NCBI GenBank assembly: GCA_018806985.1
Contig: JADANN010000032.1
Location: 3,369,501-3,433,500, forward strand
Reading direction: 5' to 3'
Source: Angiostrongylus vasorum
Taxonomy: Eukaryota; Nematoda; Chromadorea; Rhabditida; Metastrongylidae
DNA: 64,000 nt
Position 1 is the first letter of the stretch. Every line of letters starts with the position of its first letter. The notes under the pieces were generated by a model. It made no database searches. It worked only from the letters and a program-made list of their open reading frames with translations, and was not told the DNA's origin. Made by a program: the position numbers and the translations under genes. This document shows positions 11,761-23,224 of the stretch, one piece after another.

Positions 11761-13195
11761 TCAGAACTACCGATATACAAATGACATCAAAAATACCATG
11801 CGCCAGCTCTCATCAAGACAGTGGCTCGGTTTTTTAACACCTGTCTGAATTGAAGGTTCCTATTCTATCCTATTCTATGGAACACCAGCAAGACTGAGTT
11901 ATTGTTCAAGAAGCGTAACCTTCCCGATATCGCCAACTATCGCACAGTATGCTCGCTGTCTGTCGTCTACAAATTTTCACTTGAGTCATCTTAAACAGGG
12001 TTGATAGAACAATGGGTGAAGGGCAGCCATGTGAGCAAGCAGGGTTTCGAAAAGGACTGATTACAATAGACCACATCCACACAATAACAAAACACTGAAG
12101 TGCCGCGAGAGTACAACAGAACGCACTGTCTCACTTAGATTTCTTTTCTTCATGACTCCCATAGATTTAAGGGAAGCTTTTGACTCTGCTGAAATTGAAG
12201 CAACCATAGAAGCCAAGGCGCTCTACTCATTATGTAAAGATTCCTGGTAAGCTGTATGAAAATTTCGCAATTAAAATGTCACCACTACGATGCTGAGCTA
12301 TTTGCAAAACTTGGACGCGAGGCCAGAGCGAACCGCGCTTACCTTTTTCCGGATGCTCATGTTACGCACGACATCATCGAAGCCCTTGATTTGCCTTTCT
12401 CTCAGCCTGTTTTTCAACTAACGCTGCCATCAGCAATCACTCGTTAACGGGATGGATCTGGGGAGCACAAATCGACATTAAATCCAGTTAAGCTGAGGCT
12501 GTAGTCAAGAGGGTCCCAAGTTTTGCAAATATCTTAGCATCATATTGGTTGCATATCCTGCTGTGAAAAATAATAGCAGACATAAATGAAAAGCTAGCGA
12601 AGCGTCACCATTCCACAAACATATTGACATCAACGTCGAAAAAAGGGTTTTGCTAAGGCGACACTATATCGCCAAACTTATTTACTCCTACCCTCGAGAA
12701 TTTCATGCCAACAGTGGAATGGGACAACATGGGAGTGAAAATCGATGGGTGGTAATTACACCATCTTAGCTTTGCTTATGACATTGTACTTATAACCCCA
12801 AAGATTAGCCAAGAGGAACGAATGCTGGCCAATTTTGGCAAAGTTTGTGGCACTAATGATCTTCGAATAAATCTCACAAAAACGATGTTCATGAGGAAAG
12901 AATTGGTTTCGTATGATCCATTCTCCTTAATGGAACAGATTCCTCCGAATGCTCGAGTAATGTCTATCTACGTCAAAAAATCAACATGATAGACGACTTA
13001 GGTCCAGAGTTGAGCAGGAGGAAACCAGCGGATTGGAGTGCATTCAAGAACATCGAGGATGTAGTGAAGAGAACAAAAAACCCGTTCTCTGCGCCCACCT
13101 TTTCGACTCGACGATTCTTCCTGCTCTAACGCACACATCGGAAACATGGTCGCTGCGTAAGCAGAATGAAAGATCAGCCTGTGTTATGGAACGAA
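11760..13195 (+). mobile_element. RTE family A fragment, interrupted by S1
   Basis: RT-domain homology starts with degraded ARLFTRHLSE-type sequence at about 11800, passes the NYRPI block (11930) and the palm region, and reaches SETWSLRKQNERS near 13140. It is interrupted at 12284-12603 by an S1 element. Frames are badly broken. Bases 11995-12143 are almost identical to 900-1050 although the flanks diverge. Confidence 0.82.
12276..12612 (+). repeat. S1 repeat inserted in LINE A
   Basis: The LINE A sequence ATGTCACCACT on the left and GCGTCACCATT on the right brackets the insert, giving a short target-site duplication. The left part is S1 in antisense (GATGCTGAGCTATTTGCAAA) and the right end is the S1 tail in sense (AGTTTTGCAAATATCTTAGC), so both ends are inverted copies of each other. 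Confidence 0.72.
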
Positions 13196-13245
13196 GAAAC
13201 ATCTTTTACCACATCTTTCCATTACTTTTTGAGAACACAGTTTGC

Positions 13246-13531
13246 TTCTTGTTCAGCAATCGCGAGGTTGCTAAACAGCATACATTTGCTTCCATAGAGA
13301 AACACAATACAATACAACAGTAACTGACGTTTCGGCAGTATCGCCTTCTTCAGAGCCGCTTTTTTTACGTGTCATCAACCTTATGCGACTATAATCAGCT
13401 GTTCTAACCTTCCTCATTGGAAGACAGGCGGTACAGCCGAAACGTCAGCTATTGTTGTATTGTATTGTGTTTTTCTATGGAAGTAAATGTATGCTGTTTA
13501 ACAACCACACGATTGCTGAACAAGAAAACGA
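13246..13531. repeat. Inverted repeat (foldback), ~100-bp arms
   Basis: The left arm 13246-13346 and right arm 13428-13531 are reverse complements with few mismatches: CACAATACAATACAACAG against TTGTTGTATTGTATTGTG, and CTTGTTCAGCAATCG against CGATTGCTGAACAAG. The arms end at the loop side in TGACGTTTCGGC/GCCGAAACGTCA, and the left one continues into CTCTGAAGAAGGCGATAC on the minus strand. That is the motif found at Penelope-like 3' ends. Confidence 0.8.
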
Positions 13532-14280
13532 CGCATTCATATTCCAATGCGGAGGTTAATAGAAAGTCGATCCTGGGAACTGTTTGCTTCTCCAATACAA
13601 AAATCCCATACCACGCCCTATGCAGTATTCTACTACCATATACAAATCAGTAGCATAGGGAAAAAGCGAAAACAACCTTTTAGAAGTACGGAAAAAAGTT
13701 AGTAGGAAATAGCTTTAAGAAATTAATAGACAGGAGAACACTGTGCCTTGAGCTCCGCTACTAAGTAGAGTATATGTTTAATCAAATATATTTTGAAATT
13801 ATCACGAAACGGGCTAACTGAGAAACAGTAGTCGGGTTTACAACGCTGGATGACTAGATGTATGCTCGTTGCCTCACGAAAGGAAATTTTCAGATGCACT
13901 CTTTTCTTCTTTTCCGGATCGAAATTGGCGAGACGCCGCAAGTAACGCACCATAGTAAAATTGAAGGAGGAATACTTATTTATATGATCTTATAATAAAC
14001 CTGCCTTACACTGAGGGAAGGCGGCCACTTAGAGTTTGCATGTGGTCCTCTTATTATCGCTCTATTATTCTGTTCTCTTGCACTTTTCTCATATTTTTTA
14101 ACTTATACATATCTACTACGTTCTCCTGTGTATATTTCCCTCTTCTTGGGAAACCTCTAATATGCGATGAAGAAAGACTCCGCCCATTATCTAACCAGGT
14201 GTTATTAGCTTCCCGTGTGGTTTGTTCGTGGGTTTTGAGTGGTGTTAGGTGAGCAAGAAGGGAATCCATCTACATGACAA
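13532..14280. other. Mostly unassigned
   Basis: Apart from the weak exon candidate at 13723-13953, nothing is supported. ORFs on both strands at 14040-14270 are probably chance. Confidence 0.35.
13723..13953 (-). CDS. Possible first exon, unassigned
   Basis: From an ATG at 13953 the frame reads MVRYLRRLANFDPEKKK, then RVHLKISF, with a possible donor GTGAGG soon after. Downstream sequence is transposon-derived and no partner exon was seen, so this is weak. Confidence 0.2.
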   Translation of the reverse strand: MVRYLRRLANFDPEKKKRVHLKISFREATSIHLVIQRCKPDYCFSVSPFRDNFKIYLIKHILYLVAELKAQCSPVY

Positions 14281-14431
14281 TATTGAAAGCGAAGCAGTTT
14301 AGAGTTAACCCTGTGCACCAAGTAGTTGTTAACAGTATGAAAGCTTCAACCTTTTCACGACAGCTGTCATTTCCGCGTGAAAGGCCCATTAGACGGCGTG
14401 TCATCGGACAGCATAGTACACATGGAAGTCA
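14280..14431. repeat. Short repeat shared with 63285-63470
   Basis: Both places share TATTGAAAG...CAGT/CTGTTT...AACCCT..., then a GACGGCGTGTCAT/GACGACGTGTCAT block. The 63 kb copy is bounded by GTCAACCCTAAT and AAAGGGTTAACTG, hinting at terminal inversion. The family is unknown. Confidence 0.4.
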
Positions 14432-15200
14432 ATGGGCATGGTGGTGATTAGACTAAGAAGGGCGCGTTTGGAGAAGTCGGTAGCAGTGGTTGACTTCCCA
14501 CCGAACACTCTAAGATGCCGGCTAGTTCGTAACCGTTTCTATGACCATCTATGCGGAACGCTCAATTGCATAATACACCTCAACGGTAGAGACGGTGACC
14601 GCATGAGTGCAGCTTATCCGATCTCTAGTAAAGAGTGTGGGGATGAACACGTTGGTGAAACAAGTAGACCATTCCGTATGAAAGAACACCTGGTCAGTAA
14701 ACCTAAAGTTAAACAAAGTACTCCGCTAGGGCGCGCATAGGACCCTGCAGAAAGAACGAAGATTTCGATGGAAAAGTCATGATCCTAGGACAGGGATCTA
14801 AAACTTCACCGCGTAAAAGTCTTGAAGTGTTTTGGAAAAACTCCAAAAAATCTAAAATGAACCATAACGAAAAGTGACGCGTAGTAACGTGTTTTCCCTC
14901 CTCATCTTTCAGATCGATACATTTTTGTCAGCGTCATGCTAATTTCTCACCCATGTGGGACGCCGTGCGGCCGCTTTCTACCGAATAGTCGGAACACTTC
15001 CAAACGACGAGACGGTGAGTGTTTAAGAGAAGCTGTGCATTGTGCGAATAAACATTTATGTCTTATGTTCGATCTGCTGAGGTTATGAAAGTGTTTGACT
15101 GAGATGATAGCGCATTAATCTGACTCTTCCAGGCTCTGCAGTAGGCGAAACCGCCGAAACGCCGGCCATTGTTCTACTGCCTCGCTGTTAGCAACCGCGT
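14432..15200 (+). mobile_element. Penelope-like element fragment: GIY-YIG region and 3' end
   Basis: Penelope-like elements encode a telomerase-related RT followed by a GIY-YIG endonuclease. The frame at 14432-14740 reads RRARLEKSVAVVDFPPNT, LVRNRFYDHLCGTLNCI, then AYPISSKECGDEHVGET, RPFRMKEHL and STPLG: the linker, the Cys-containing segment, and the Y...YVGET..R...EHL core. The ORF ends early at 14740. Downstream, 15085-15170 carries the motif CTCTGCAGTAGGCGAAACCG, then CCGAAACGCCGGCC, which the other copies share. It is 5'-truncated, with no RT domain here. Confidence 0.7.
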
Positions 15201-15680
15201 GTAAGCTAGGCAAGGAGACAGTGTATGTTAATTATATTTTTAAGTAGAACAATAGATCTGTAAAACCATCTATTTGTCACTTACTCATGCGGGGTTGTGA
15301 TCTCGCTAATCATCGACTGGTGCCACCTATAAGGTCTTCATTCATCTTTTTTTGTGCCATTTGTTTGAAGGACATGAAGAATACGTTTTCTGATTAAAAT
15401 CCTCCATTTACTTTGCTTTTTTAAATGAGGGTGTTCACAGGTAGCATAGTTTACACTGCGGTTTAGAATGAGAAAGCTATCGAATAGCTTGTTTGGTCGA
15501 TTGGCTGAAGCCATAATTATAGCACTGAGGAGCAATCAAACCTTCTTGCACGTTCTTTCCACTCGGCTGACTACAAGTTTTTACTCGTTTTGACTCGCTG
15601 TATGGGGTAGGACCTGCATTAGCAAAAGTAGTTCCGAGCATATATGTGTGAATATGAAAGGTATGAGATAATCGGTTGCA

Positions 15681-15749
15681 GAAGCAAACCGAACACGGGT
15701 TCTGACCGTTTCAAGAATTTGAAAGGAAACTATGTCACTCACTCTAGTA
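15681..15749 (+). CDS. Possible short exon, unassigned
   Basis: An open block bounded by the acceptor GGTTGCAG and the donor GTAAGT reads SKPNTGSDRFKNLKGNY. Splice signals and composition suit an exon, but no partner exon or family was recognised. Confidence 0.25.
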
Positions 15750-15832
15750 AGTTGGAACAAAGAGAAATAGAAATGGATGTAACCAACACACCTTTAGCTT
15801 TTGTTAACGTGGGTAAAAACATGTACAATGAC

Positions 15833-15882
15833 AACGTCTTCAGTTGACAAATTATCCAACGTCTTCAGTTGACAAATTATCC
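15833..15882 (+). repeat. 25-bp unit in direct tandem, two copies
   Basis: AACGTCTTCAGTTGACAAAT plus TATCC is repeated exactly, back to back. Confidence 0.95.
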
Positions 15883-17444
15883 AACCTGCAACTTTAAAGT
15901 ACTGTAGTACCAATGGTGTTTCTTTACAAGTCAGAAGAAGGCGTATTACGGGCATTAACAATGACCGTATGCCTCAACGCGCGAATATGTAATTTTCGAA
16001 CATTTGCCAAGCGCGAGATAATCATGGGACATCAAGGGGTGTATTTTGTTCTCGAATGGATAGAAGTGTTGGCTTCGTTTCCAGAAGACGTTTCATCTTC
16101 TCACATAAAAGTTCTCTTTTTTAAAATGTCCAGCCGAAGTTTTCTCTCGCGTTATGGTGTACCGCAACATTTCACGAAAGCAAAGGATTCATTTGGAAGG
16201 AGGTTTCTTACATTATGAGAGAAAATTTCGCTTAAATGAGGTTTGAAGCATGCGGATAGGGCTGTGCATTCGACTTCATCACAAAGACGTCCACATTTAA
16301 ACTTAAGAAATCCAAATATTTTCTTTCTTTGAAAATAAGCCTTTGTCCTCAAATCCATGTAGAAACACCACTCCTATAGACCTATCTGTGAGCACTTATG
16401 TAATCTGTTCTTGTGGCGCTAAAATTCTCCTGAGAACAAAAATGTGATTTATCGATTTTTCGCTAATGTTAAGCGTTTATCTATCTTTTGACAGTGGTCG
16501 CACCTGTGATAGCTAGTACTGTGCGATCCTTCGTGTTAATTTTGAAAGCTTGCTTATTCTTTTCATAGCAATTTCCTAGGCGATCTAAATCGAAATTCGA
16601 CCATCTACAGCCGAGTTCATTTGAGTGAAAACACGTGTGCGTTCGGTTTCGGTCACTAGAGATCGAATTGTAAGCATTCATGGTGGTAAAAACTGTGGTG
16701 ATTTAGTTAATTACTCCTTGGTTGCCACTATCCTAGTTTTTGCCCTAGTTTTAGTCCTTGCATTCCAAAAATCTTCACGTTCGATTCGGTTTTTTGGCGA
16801 AGACGTCCACACAGTTTGGGGACTTTTGCCTTCATGTCGTATCATTTTGTTTTTCGTAAGATTTACACATAATTTCAGCATTAAGTTTTTTGAAGGCATA
16901 GGGTACTGTATAGTTTATGGCTGTGTAGGTGGATACAATGAAACCATCTTCGCATGCGGTAAACTTTGTGGGTCTTTATTTTCATGAGTACCTCTCATTC
17001 TTCCATCAGCTTTTGAGATATTCGAATGTTGTGAACTGTCTTTTCCATTGTCACCATCGGGTGCATATGCGAGGCGCATGTGACGCCCTGTTTAAGAACT
17101 TATGTATAAGAACTGCAGAGGTAAAGAAGACCTCGGATGTTTATTCTAAGTATCCGTACGTCTTCAATTTTAGAAGGGCGCCGATCACAACTATGGGGTT
17201 GCTTGCCGATTCGCTGAACTGTACAATGAAGAATTCTATGACTTGTTGAGTCATTGTCAACAACAACTATAGATGCGAAGTGATTCGAAGGTAACAGAAA
17301 GATTGCTATGTATTTCGAACAAATTAAAGAGTTGGCACAATAGAACAGCGACTGACGCAAACCCCTGCCACTAATTTATACCTAAGTTGGAACTTCCAGT
17401 GATATATCTCTGACAACTACTCTTTTATTCTACGTTTTTTTAAA

Positions 17445-17815
17445 TTTATATGACCCGTCTTCACGTGTACTCTGCAGATCTCAGCACTTCTCATATTCAG
17501 TTCGTTTCCTCGCATCCATTGTCCACGATGATCTTCCAACTTTACGTGTGGCTTTGGTTGTTGCTTCTGGATTTTCATTTCATTTTGAATGTCATATAAT
17601 GGTAGTCGAGCAATTCTTCCTGAAGTGCTGAGGCAACCTGGCTGGAGCGTTTCCAATCGGACTGCAGAGAGTGATTTTTTTCTCAGACAAGTCCAGCACC
17701 AACTTCGCGACCCCGAAAGGGATGAGGGCTTAGTTGGCCCGGAGCGGAATCGAACTAGCACATGCTCATTAAAACGGGCATCCCTTCCACTGTGCTATCC
17801 GCCTCCTTTAATTAC
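17445..17815 (-). repeat. SINE E, near-complete with tRNA-like head
   Basis: The minus strand starts with GGCGGATAGCACAGTGGAAG (box-A-like), then CTAGTTCGATTCCGCTCC (good box B), the D-like GTCTGAG linker, and the E body with GAAGCAACAACCAAAGCC, ending in an A/T-rich tail at about 17445. Pol III-transcribed SINEs have this layout. It is not a functional tRNA: the cloverleaf is degenerate and it is fused to the body. Confidence 0.7.
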
Positions 17816-18059
17816 CCATCTTTCAGAGACCATTCGAAATATGGACGGCATGAGAGATGAGATGTGTCTTCACCGGCGTAAATCGGTATTGACAACTACT
17901 CTATCGTAACCAGAGGTGACTGCTTTATTATCCGCTCAACAGATGGAGAAATGTTATAAATTGCTGAATCAATAGCCAGGGCGTATAAAACACACCCATG
18001 AAAAATCGAAGGAAAACTGGCTTCCACTTTTTAACGCTCAAATCACTGCCAGTAACATC

Positions 18060-18690
18060 TTTGGGCTAAGGTCGGTCCATGACTAACAATTTACGATTAA
18101 CTGACTAACATGTTTATTCTACTCCTTCAGCATTCGTTTAAATTGTCGGAGTTTCGCAAATATCTCAGCATCATTGTGGTTGCATTTCACATAATGCCCT
18201 GCCGTGAAAAATTGTAGTAGGAAGTAACTAAAGAGTTAACATTATTCATTTAATATTGTATTGTTCTTTGCTGTGACTGTGTTGCTATCATTGTTATGAT
18301 GCTTCCTAGAAGTAATCAGTTGATGTCACAAGTTTTGCCTCCTATCGCTACGCATTCCATGGTATCCATCCCCGTAGTCCATCTCGAGAGCCGCCATTGA
18401 CCTGTGGTGCATAACAAAAACCATGTCCCATTCCCACTCGATTACGCTTCGTAGCCAACAAGGTCATATTTCTCCATTACGTCACTTTAACAATTGTATA
18501 CTATATTTTACGGCTGCTAGTGCTGCGTATTGCTCTCTATACTACTTATACCTACTGCTCACGGTATTGCTTGTATTTTTACACATTTTCTTCGCCTATT
18601 GCCTTGTTATTGTCACATGTATGGTTATTTTTATACATAAACGGTTTAACTGCTCATGTTTGAGATGTGTTGTTGGCATGGCAGGAAACA
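18060..18690 (+). repeat. Second duplicated segment, copy 1
   Basis: It aligns with 33690-34390: GACTAACAATTTACGA, TTGTTCTTTGCTGTG, GAGCCGCCATTGA, CGTAGCCAACAAGGTC, TCACTTTAACAATTGTATA. The copies are diverged. An S1 tail at 18142-18243 is absent from the other copy. Confidence 0.7.
18132..18253 (+). repeat. S1 tail insertion with 10-bp target-site duplication
   Basis: ATTCGTTTAA (18132-18141) and ATTCATTTAA (18244-18253) flank a 102-bp S1 3' end containing GCAAATATCTCAGCATC and ending AAAGAGTTAACATT. The related sequence near 33744-33760 has the site without the insert. Confidence 0.7.
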
Positions 18691-18698
18691 TGGCATAA

Positions 18699-19575
18699 AT
18701 GAGAAACTCAAAAGAAGCCATACTGGTTCACTACTTCTGGTTTTCTTCCTTCAAACGTAAGAAGGGTGCTTATGAGAAACATCTTTTGAACTGCCACCAA
18801 CGTGTGCACAGAAAAGAGCTAAAGAAGAACTCAAACGGTAAGTCAGGCGAAAACGAAGTCCCTTTCAAGCTACTCCTTCTTTCCAACAAATTAGTTACAG
18901 ATACAAAGCGATGCTTAACAGGGGCCAGTATTGAAGAAGTTGGCAGCACTGACTAAAATACTAACCGACACAATGGTGTCAGCTAGTTCATAACCGCTTC
19001 TGCGACAATCTATGCGGATCGCAAAATTGCATAATGTGCTCTAACACTAGGGAAAATGATTCCAAGTGAGGATGAATATATTGGCGAAACGATTAGGATA
19101 CTCTGTATCAATTCAAAAAAGGAGCACCTAGGTGAGAAATTAAGGTGAAATGCAATGGTATAACAGAAAAGATAGTGAAGTGAAAATTATTCCCGCAGTA
19201 AGATTCTAAAACACTAGCAAGTAAAACTCTTGGAGCGTCTTGAGCGAATACCAAAAACCTAGAGGTGAACCGCAGGTAGGAGTACCTTGTGATCATACGT
19301 GACGTAGTACCATATCTCAAATTGATTTTCTGACATGAGCTGCAAAGAATCCTGACCAATGTAAGACTTTCTGTGAATGCTCCTCAGAAAAAAGTGGTAT
19401 GCATACAGAAAAAAAACTATTAGAGTTTGAAGAAGCTGTTTCTGCCGCAATTGCCATGTTTTTCCTGCTAGGGTTGCGAAATTATTTGACCGAGTAGTCT
19501 GCGTCTCAATTCGGCTTTTTCCAGACCCTGAAGAAGTTGAAACCGTCCAGACGTTAACAATTTTGAATAAATCTT
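18699..19575 (+). mobile_element. Penelope-like element fragment: RT end, GIY-YIG and 3' motif
   Basis: 18699-18956 reads LLNCHQRVHRKELKKNS, then ENEVPFKLLLLSNKL and RCLTGASIEE, the block just before the endonuclease. After a stop it continues in broken frames through a LVHNRFCDNLCGSQNCI-like segment near 19000 and GDEYIGET near 19080, the GIY-YIG core. The 3' motif CCTGAAGAAGTTGAAACCG, then TCCAGACGTTAAC, lies at 19528-19560. The order parallels the copy at 14432-15200. Confidence 0.68.
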
Positions 19576-19699
19576 ATGCTAAGAACTTCTTCGCTGTTTA
19601 AGAAGATAACATTGATTTTTGCATTAGTGCCTAGGTTAGTAGATAGTAGGTCTTAGCAAACGACAGACACACTCTAAATAATGTATTCGCAGTTAAAAG

Positions 19700-20880
19700 T
19701 GGACAAACGATCACCTGTACCACTTGTAGTCCCGTTGATCGTCGAGTGACTCGATCGACGCCAGTAAATCTTCCATTTTTCCGTGTCGCTTGCAAGAGTA
19801 GCCCAGTGGGTTCTGCTCGTCCTCGGGGCTCTTTAAGCATCAGATCTTTCTTCAAGGCTTTTCGTGAAAAAAATCTGACCATCGGGTTGGTGGTCTTGCC
19901 ACAGTGTTCTTGACATCCCAAGGAACCCATTCACTAACAGCTCTTGTCCATCGGTTGTCGTTCACAGGCATTACGTGCCCAGCCCACTTTATCTCCCACT
20001 GTTTGATGTACAGAACGGCATCTTTGATTTTTGATCGTTGACGCAGATCGGAGCTTCGGATCTCTTCCCTTACTTGTGTGACACGAGATACTCCTAGCAT
20101 CGTTCTTTCGACTGCGCGTTCAATAACGCCGAGTGATCTTTCACACTGCTTACGCAGCGGCCAGGTTTCTGACGCATACGTTCAAGCAGGAAATACCGTT
20201 GAGTCGAAAAAGCCGGGCACGGAGTCGGGTGCTTTTTGTTCTCTTCACTACATCCTCGATACTCTTGAAAGCTCCCCAAGCTGCTCATTTCCTTCTTTTC
20301 AACTCTGGAGCTAATTTGTTCATCATGTTGATTTCCCGACCTAGATAGACATAACTGGAGCATTCGGAAATATTCGTTCCATTGAGCGTGAATGGTGCAT
20401 AAGAAACCAATCCGTTCCACATGAACATCGTTTTTTGTGAGATATAGTCGACGACCAATCTTTCCACAGGCTTTGCCAAAGTCGGCAAGCATTCGCTCCG
20501 CTTGGTTAGTGTTTGGTGTTATAAGAACGACATCATCAGCAAAGAGAAGATGGTGTAACTGCCGACATCGATTTTCACTCCCATATCATCCCATTCCAAT
20601 GTCGGCATGACGTTCTAGAGGGTGGCAGTGAATAATTTTGGCAAGATGGTATCGTTTTGCCTAACCTCTTTTTTGACGTCAATGTTAGTATCGTTGTAGA
20701 ATGGTGATATTTTGGTCGTGAAATTTTTAGACAGCCCACGAAGAATCTTTACATATTTAGTAGGGACTCCCTGATTAGTAGGGGCTTCCATGACTGCTTC
20801 TATCTCAATTGAATCAAAGGCCTTCTTTAGATCGATGAATGTGAGATAGAGCGATCTTTTGTACTCTCGCGATACTTTCG
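19700..20880 (-). mobile_element. RTE family A, 5'-truncated copy
   Basis: The 3' end is the GATCACCTGTACCACTTGTAG repeat-like tail at 19705-19725. The C-terminal block MLGVSRVTQVREEIRSS lies at 20100, with YVYLGREINMMN near 20330, a FADD-box region near 20540 and the palm block LTFIDLKKAFDSIEIE at 20850. Homology stops after the block encoding a KRS-type sequence at about 20880. Frameshifts are present. Confidence 0.87.
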
Positions 20881-21081
20881 AATTCGAATTTGGGTCCGAT
20901 GATGTGCAAGTTGATTCCATCAATAATTTACTCGTGCACTGAACGCGTTGGCCCATGTTTTTAGTAAAGATTCGTCACGTGAGGGAGATAACGGGGATGC
21001 TTTTTAAAAGTCAATTACTTACTCAAATAACCGTCTCATCTTGTTGTGGCTTAAAATGTGTTCCATCAATCAATACTTCGT

Positions 21082-21445
21082 ACTTCATTGGCCGGTCTTC
21101 ACCGGTTGTGCGGGCAGGCACTAACATAATTTACGTTTGCTGCTATAACTATTGCGGTTACCTGGAATCCCAAGGTCAGCCTAACCGCAGCTTCCCTCAG
21201 GTCGTCACTACCACAGGCAGTCGCCGCCATTGTTGATCAGAGGGAGATTTGCCACCATGCGACTAGTTTGATACCGGGACGGTGGTGGATCCCTGGTATT
21301 GGTTTACTCTTAGCTAGGCTTCCTGCTGGAAACGCCGGACTCCTTCTTAGCTTGGGAGATCCTGTGCGGGGAATGAATACCCAGCAGTACATCGCAGTCC
21401 GAGGAACGCCTCCCATGAGGCGGTAAACCGTTGTGAGGTGTGTCA
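21082..21445 (-). repeat. RepC SINE copy
   Basis: Sense on the minus strand. The 3' end (left) is degraded, and the body has ACTGCCTGTGGTAGTGACG and TCCACCACCGTCCCGG. The head at the right matches other RepC copies. Confidence 0.75.
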
Positions 21446-21639
21446 GAATCAACTTTATGATCAGCAGATGTTAGTCACACTAGGAAAAAAAACTGGAAGA
21501 CAATGCACATTTGAACTTCACTCTTCGTTCTAATGGTAAGTGTGTGGTACGAAGCATTATTTACTCAGTAATGCATGGCTGTAGAAGACAACAAAATAAA
21601 AGTTAGGAGCTGCGGTTCTCTCAACAAGGGCAGTTCGCA

Positions 21640-21672
21640 AATATATACATACATACATACATATATATACCG
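21640..21672. repeat. Microsatellite (TACA/TA)n
   Basis: An alternating ATATATACATACATACATAC tract. Confidence 0.9.
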
Positions 21673-21755
21673 ACTATTTATGCCAAAGTTTACAAAAGGT
21701 CGGCCTTTTGAGCCAAATGGGTTTCATTATCCTGATCCCGAAAAAAGCCCACGAT

Positions 21756-22092
21756 AAGGCAGCGTTGGATACCACGAAGTTGGAGAACAAGCTAAAATCT
21801 CAAGGCCATTCTGGGCTACCTAAATCTGGAAGGACTAAGGTGATTATCTGCATTTATAGTGCACGTGCACTTGCATCTAAACCCTCTTTCCATAGAGGAT
21901 CCGATCTTACAGGTTAGAATGATGAGGAACGATGTCATTGTACCGGGGACGACGAGAAGGTGCCGCCTCTTAGCGTCATCCACGATAGCGAAAATGAACT
22001 GCTCCCCGGATCCAGCGACATTAGAGCATTTGGTGGCGTTGGCGTCGTCGTCAGCACGAATTTTGGCATTAACATCTATTCTGTTTAACGAT
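21756..22092 (+). mobile_element. RTE family A endonuclease fragment, head-to-head with an RT fragment
   Basis: The plus frame reads KVIICIYSARALASKPS, then NDVIVPGTTRRCRLL. It aligns with the family A endonuclease start [17 protein letters not shown] and YEVIGLAETRRRHPF. It abuts a minus-oriented RT piece at 22098. Confidence 0.6.
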
Positions 22093-22097
22093 GTAGA

Positions 22098-22680
22098 TTA
22101 GAGCTTTGGATCCCTTCCCTTGCTTGTTTGATACGGAATACTCTTAGCATCGTCCTTTTAATTGCGCGTTCTACAAGAAGGTTAAGTGACCTTCCATCCT
22201 GCTTAAGTAGCGATCACGTTTCTAACACTTACGTTTAAGCTGAAGGAATCGTGGGGTCTAAAAGCTGGGCACGGAGTCGGGTGCTTTTTTGTTCTCTTCA
22301 CTACATCCTCGATGCTCTTGAAAGCTCCCCAAGCTGCTCATTTCGTTCTGTTCAACTCTGGAGCTAAGTTGTTCATCATGTTGATTTCCCGACCTAGATA
22401 GACATAGCGAGAGCGTTCGAAGATATTCCTACCGTTGAGCGTGAATGGGGCATAACAAACCACCCTGATCCTCACGAACTTCATTTTCGTGAGAGTCAGT
22501 CGAACAGCAAGCCTTCCGCAGCCGTTATCTATGTCTACTAACATTCCTGGCCGCTTGTTGTTATGCGAACGATGTAATAGGCAAAACGAAGATGGTGTAA
22601 TTGCAGATAATCGAGGTCACTCTCCCATCTTGCTCCATTTCAGTTTCTGCATAAGGTTCTCTGGAATGCCTTACAAATAA
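22098..22680 (-). mobile_element. RTE family A RT fragment, inverted relative to its neighbour
   Basis: Minus-strand homology includes CYAPFTLNGRNIFERS, YVYLGREINMMNNLAPEL and the sequence around a degraded FADD box. Both element ends are missing. Confidence 0.75.
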
Positions 22681-22839
22681 ACAGTATTCGTTGACTACTC
22701 TCGAGTAACAGGAAGAAAGGGTGAGATATTCAGCGCTGATGGATGCCTTGAGAGATGCACCAAGGACCCGACATCAACAACCATGGCAAAGTCGATGAAT
22801 CCATATTTAGCCTATAAAATGACTTGGGAGGAACTACCG

Positions 22840-22985
22840 GTCTATAAAGACCGTGTTTTCTCCTTCCCAGACGAATTTGGTACTAATTTTCTGAGCCCGC
22901 AAGAATGGAACACTGTATGAGCGCGGAGCGCGGGGGTCGAACTAGTGACCGATACAGCAACGCTAATGAGGAGGTGAATTCTACA
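22840..22985 (-). repeat. SINE D-like copy
   Basis: CCCAGACGAATTTGGTACTA and GGGGGTCGAACTAGTGACC (box B on the complement) identify a SINE head and linker. Confidence 0.5.
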
Positions 22986-23224
22986 GAAGGAAATAGAGGT
23001 GAAACTACGGATCTCACGAAAAAAAATATCAATGTGAGAGTTATAGACAAGAAACTTTAACTCGACCCTTCTTAAATTCATCAAAAGGAAGGAAATAAAA
23101 ATATTCGTAAACACATGTACCTACCTCACATTTACAGCATATCTAATAAAAAACATGGAGTATAGCAATGTAAATACCTAGAATTATAGCCATCAACTGC
23201 ACTCAAGCGATAGAAGTATAAAAG

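Larger units (their letters stand above)
15201..17440. other. Largely unassigned region with scattered ORFs
   Basis: The possible exon at 15681-15749 and a 25-bp tandem repeat at 15833-15882 are the only supported items. The 120-codon frame at 16625-16987 is hydrophobic but has antisense ORFs of equal quality and no splice logic. Confidence 0.35.

Noticed and set aside
14432..14740. Host GIY-YIG nuclease gene
   Set aside because: Matches the Penelope-like linker and endonuclease, is 5'-truncated, has an early stop, and a second decayed copy lies at 18.7-19.1 kb.
16625..16987. 120-codon hydrophobic ORF as a gene
   Set aside because: Equally long antisense ORFs, no splice context, no recognisable family and no conserved frame to compare.
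17740..17815. Functional tRNA gene
   Set aside because: Good box B, but the cloverleaf is degenerate and the sequence continues into a SINE E body shared with other loci.
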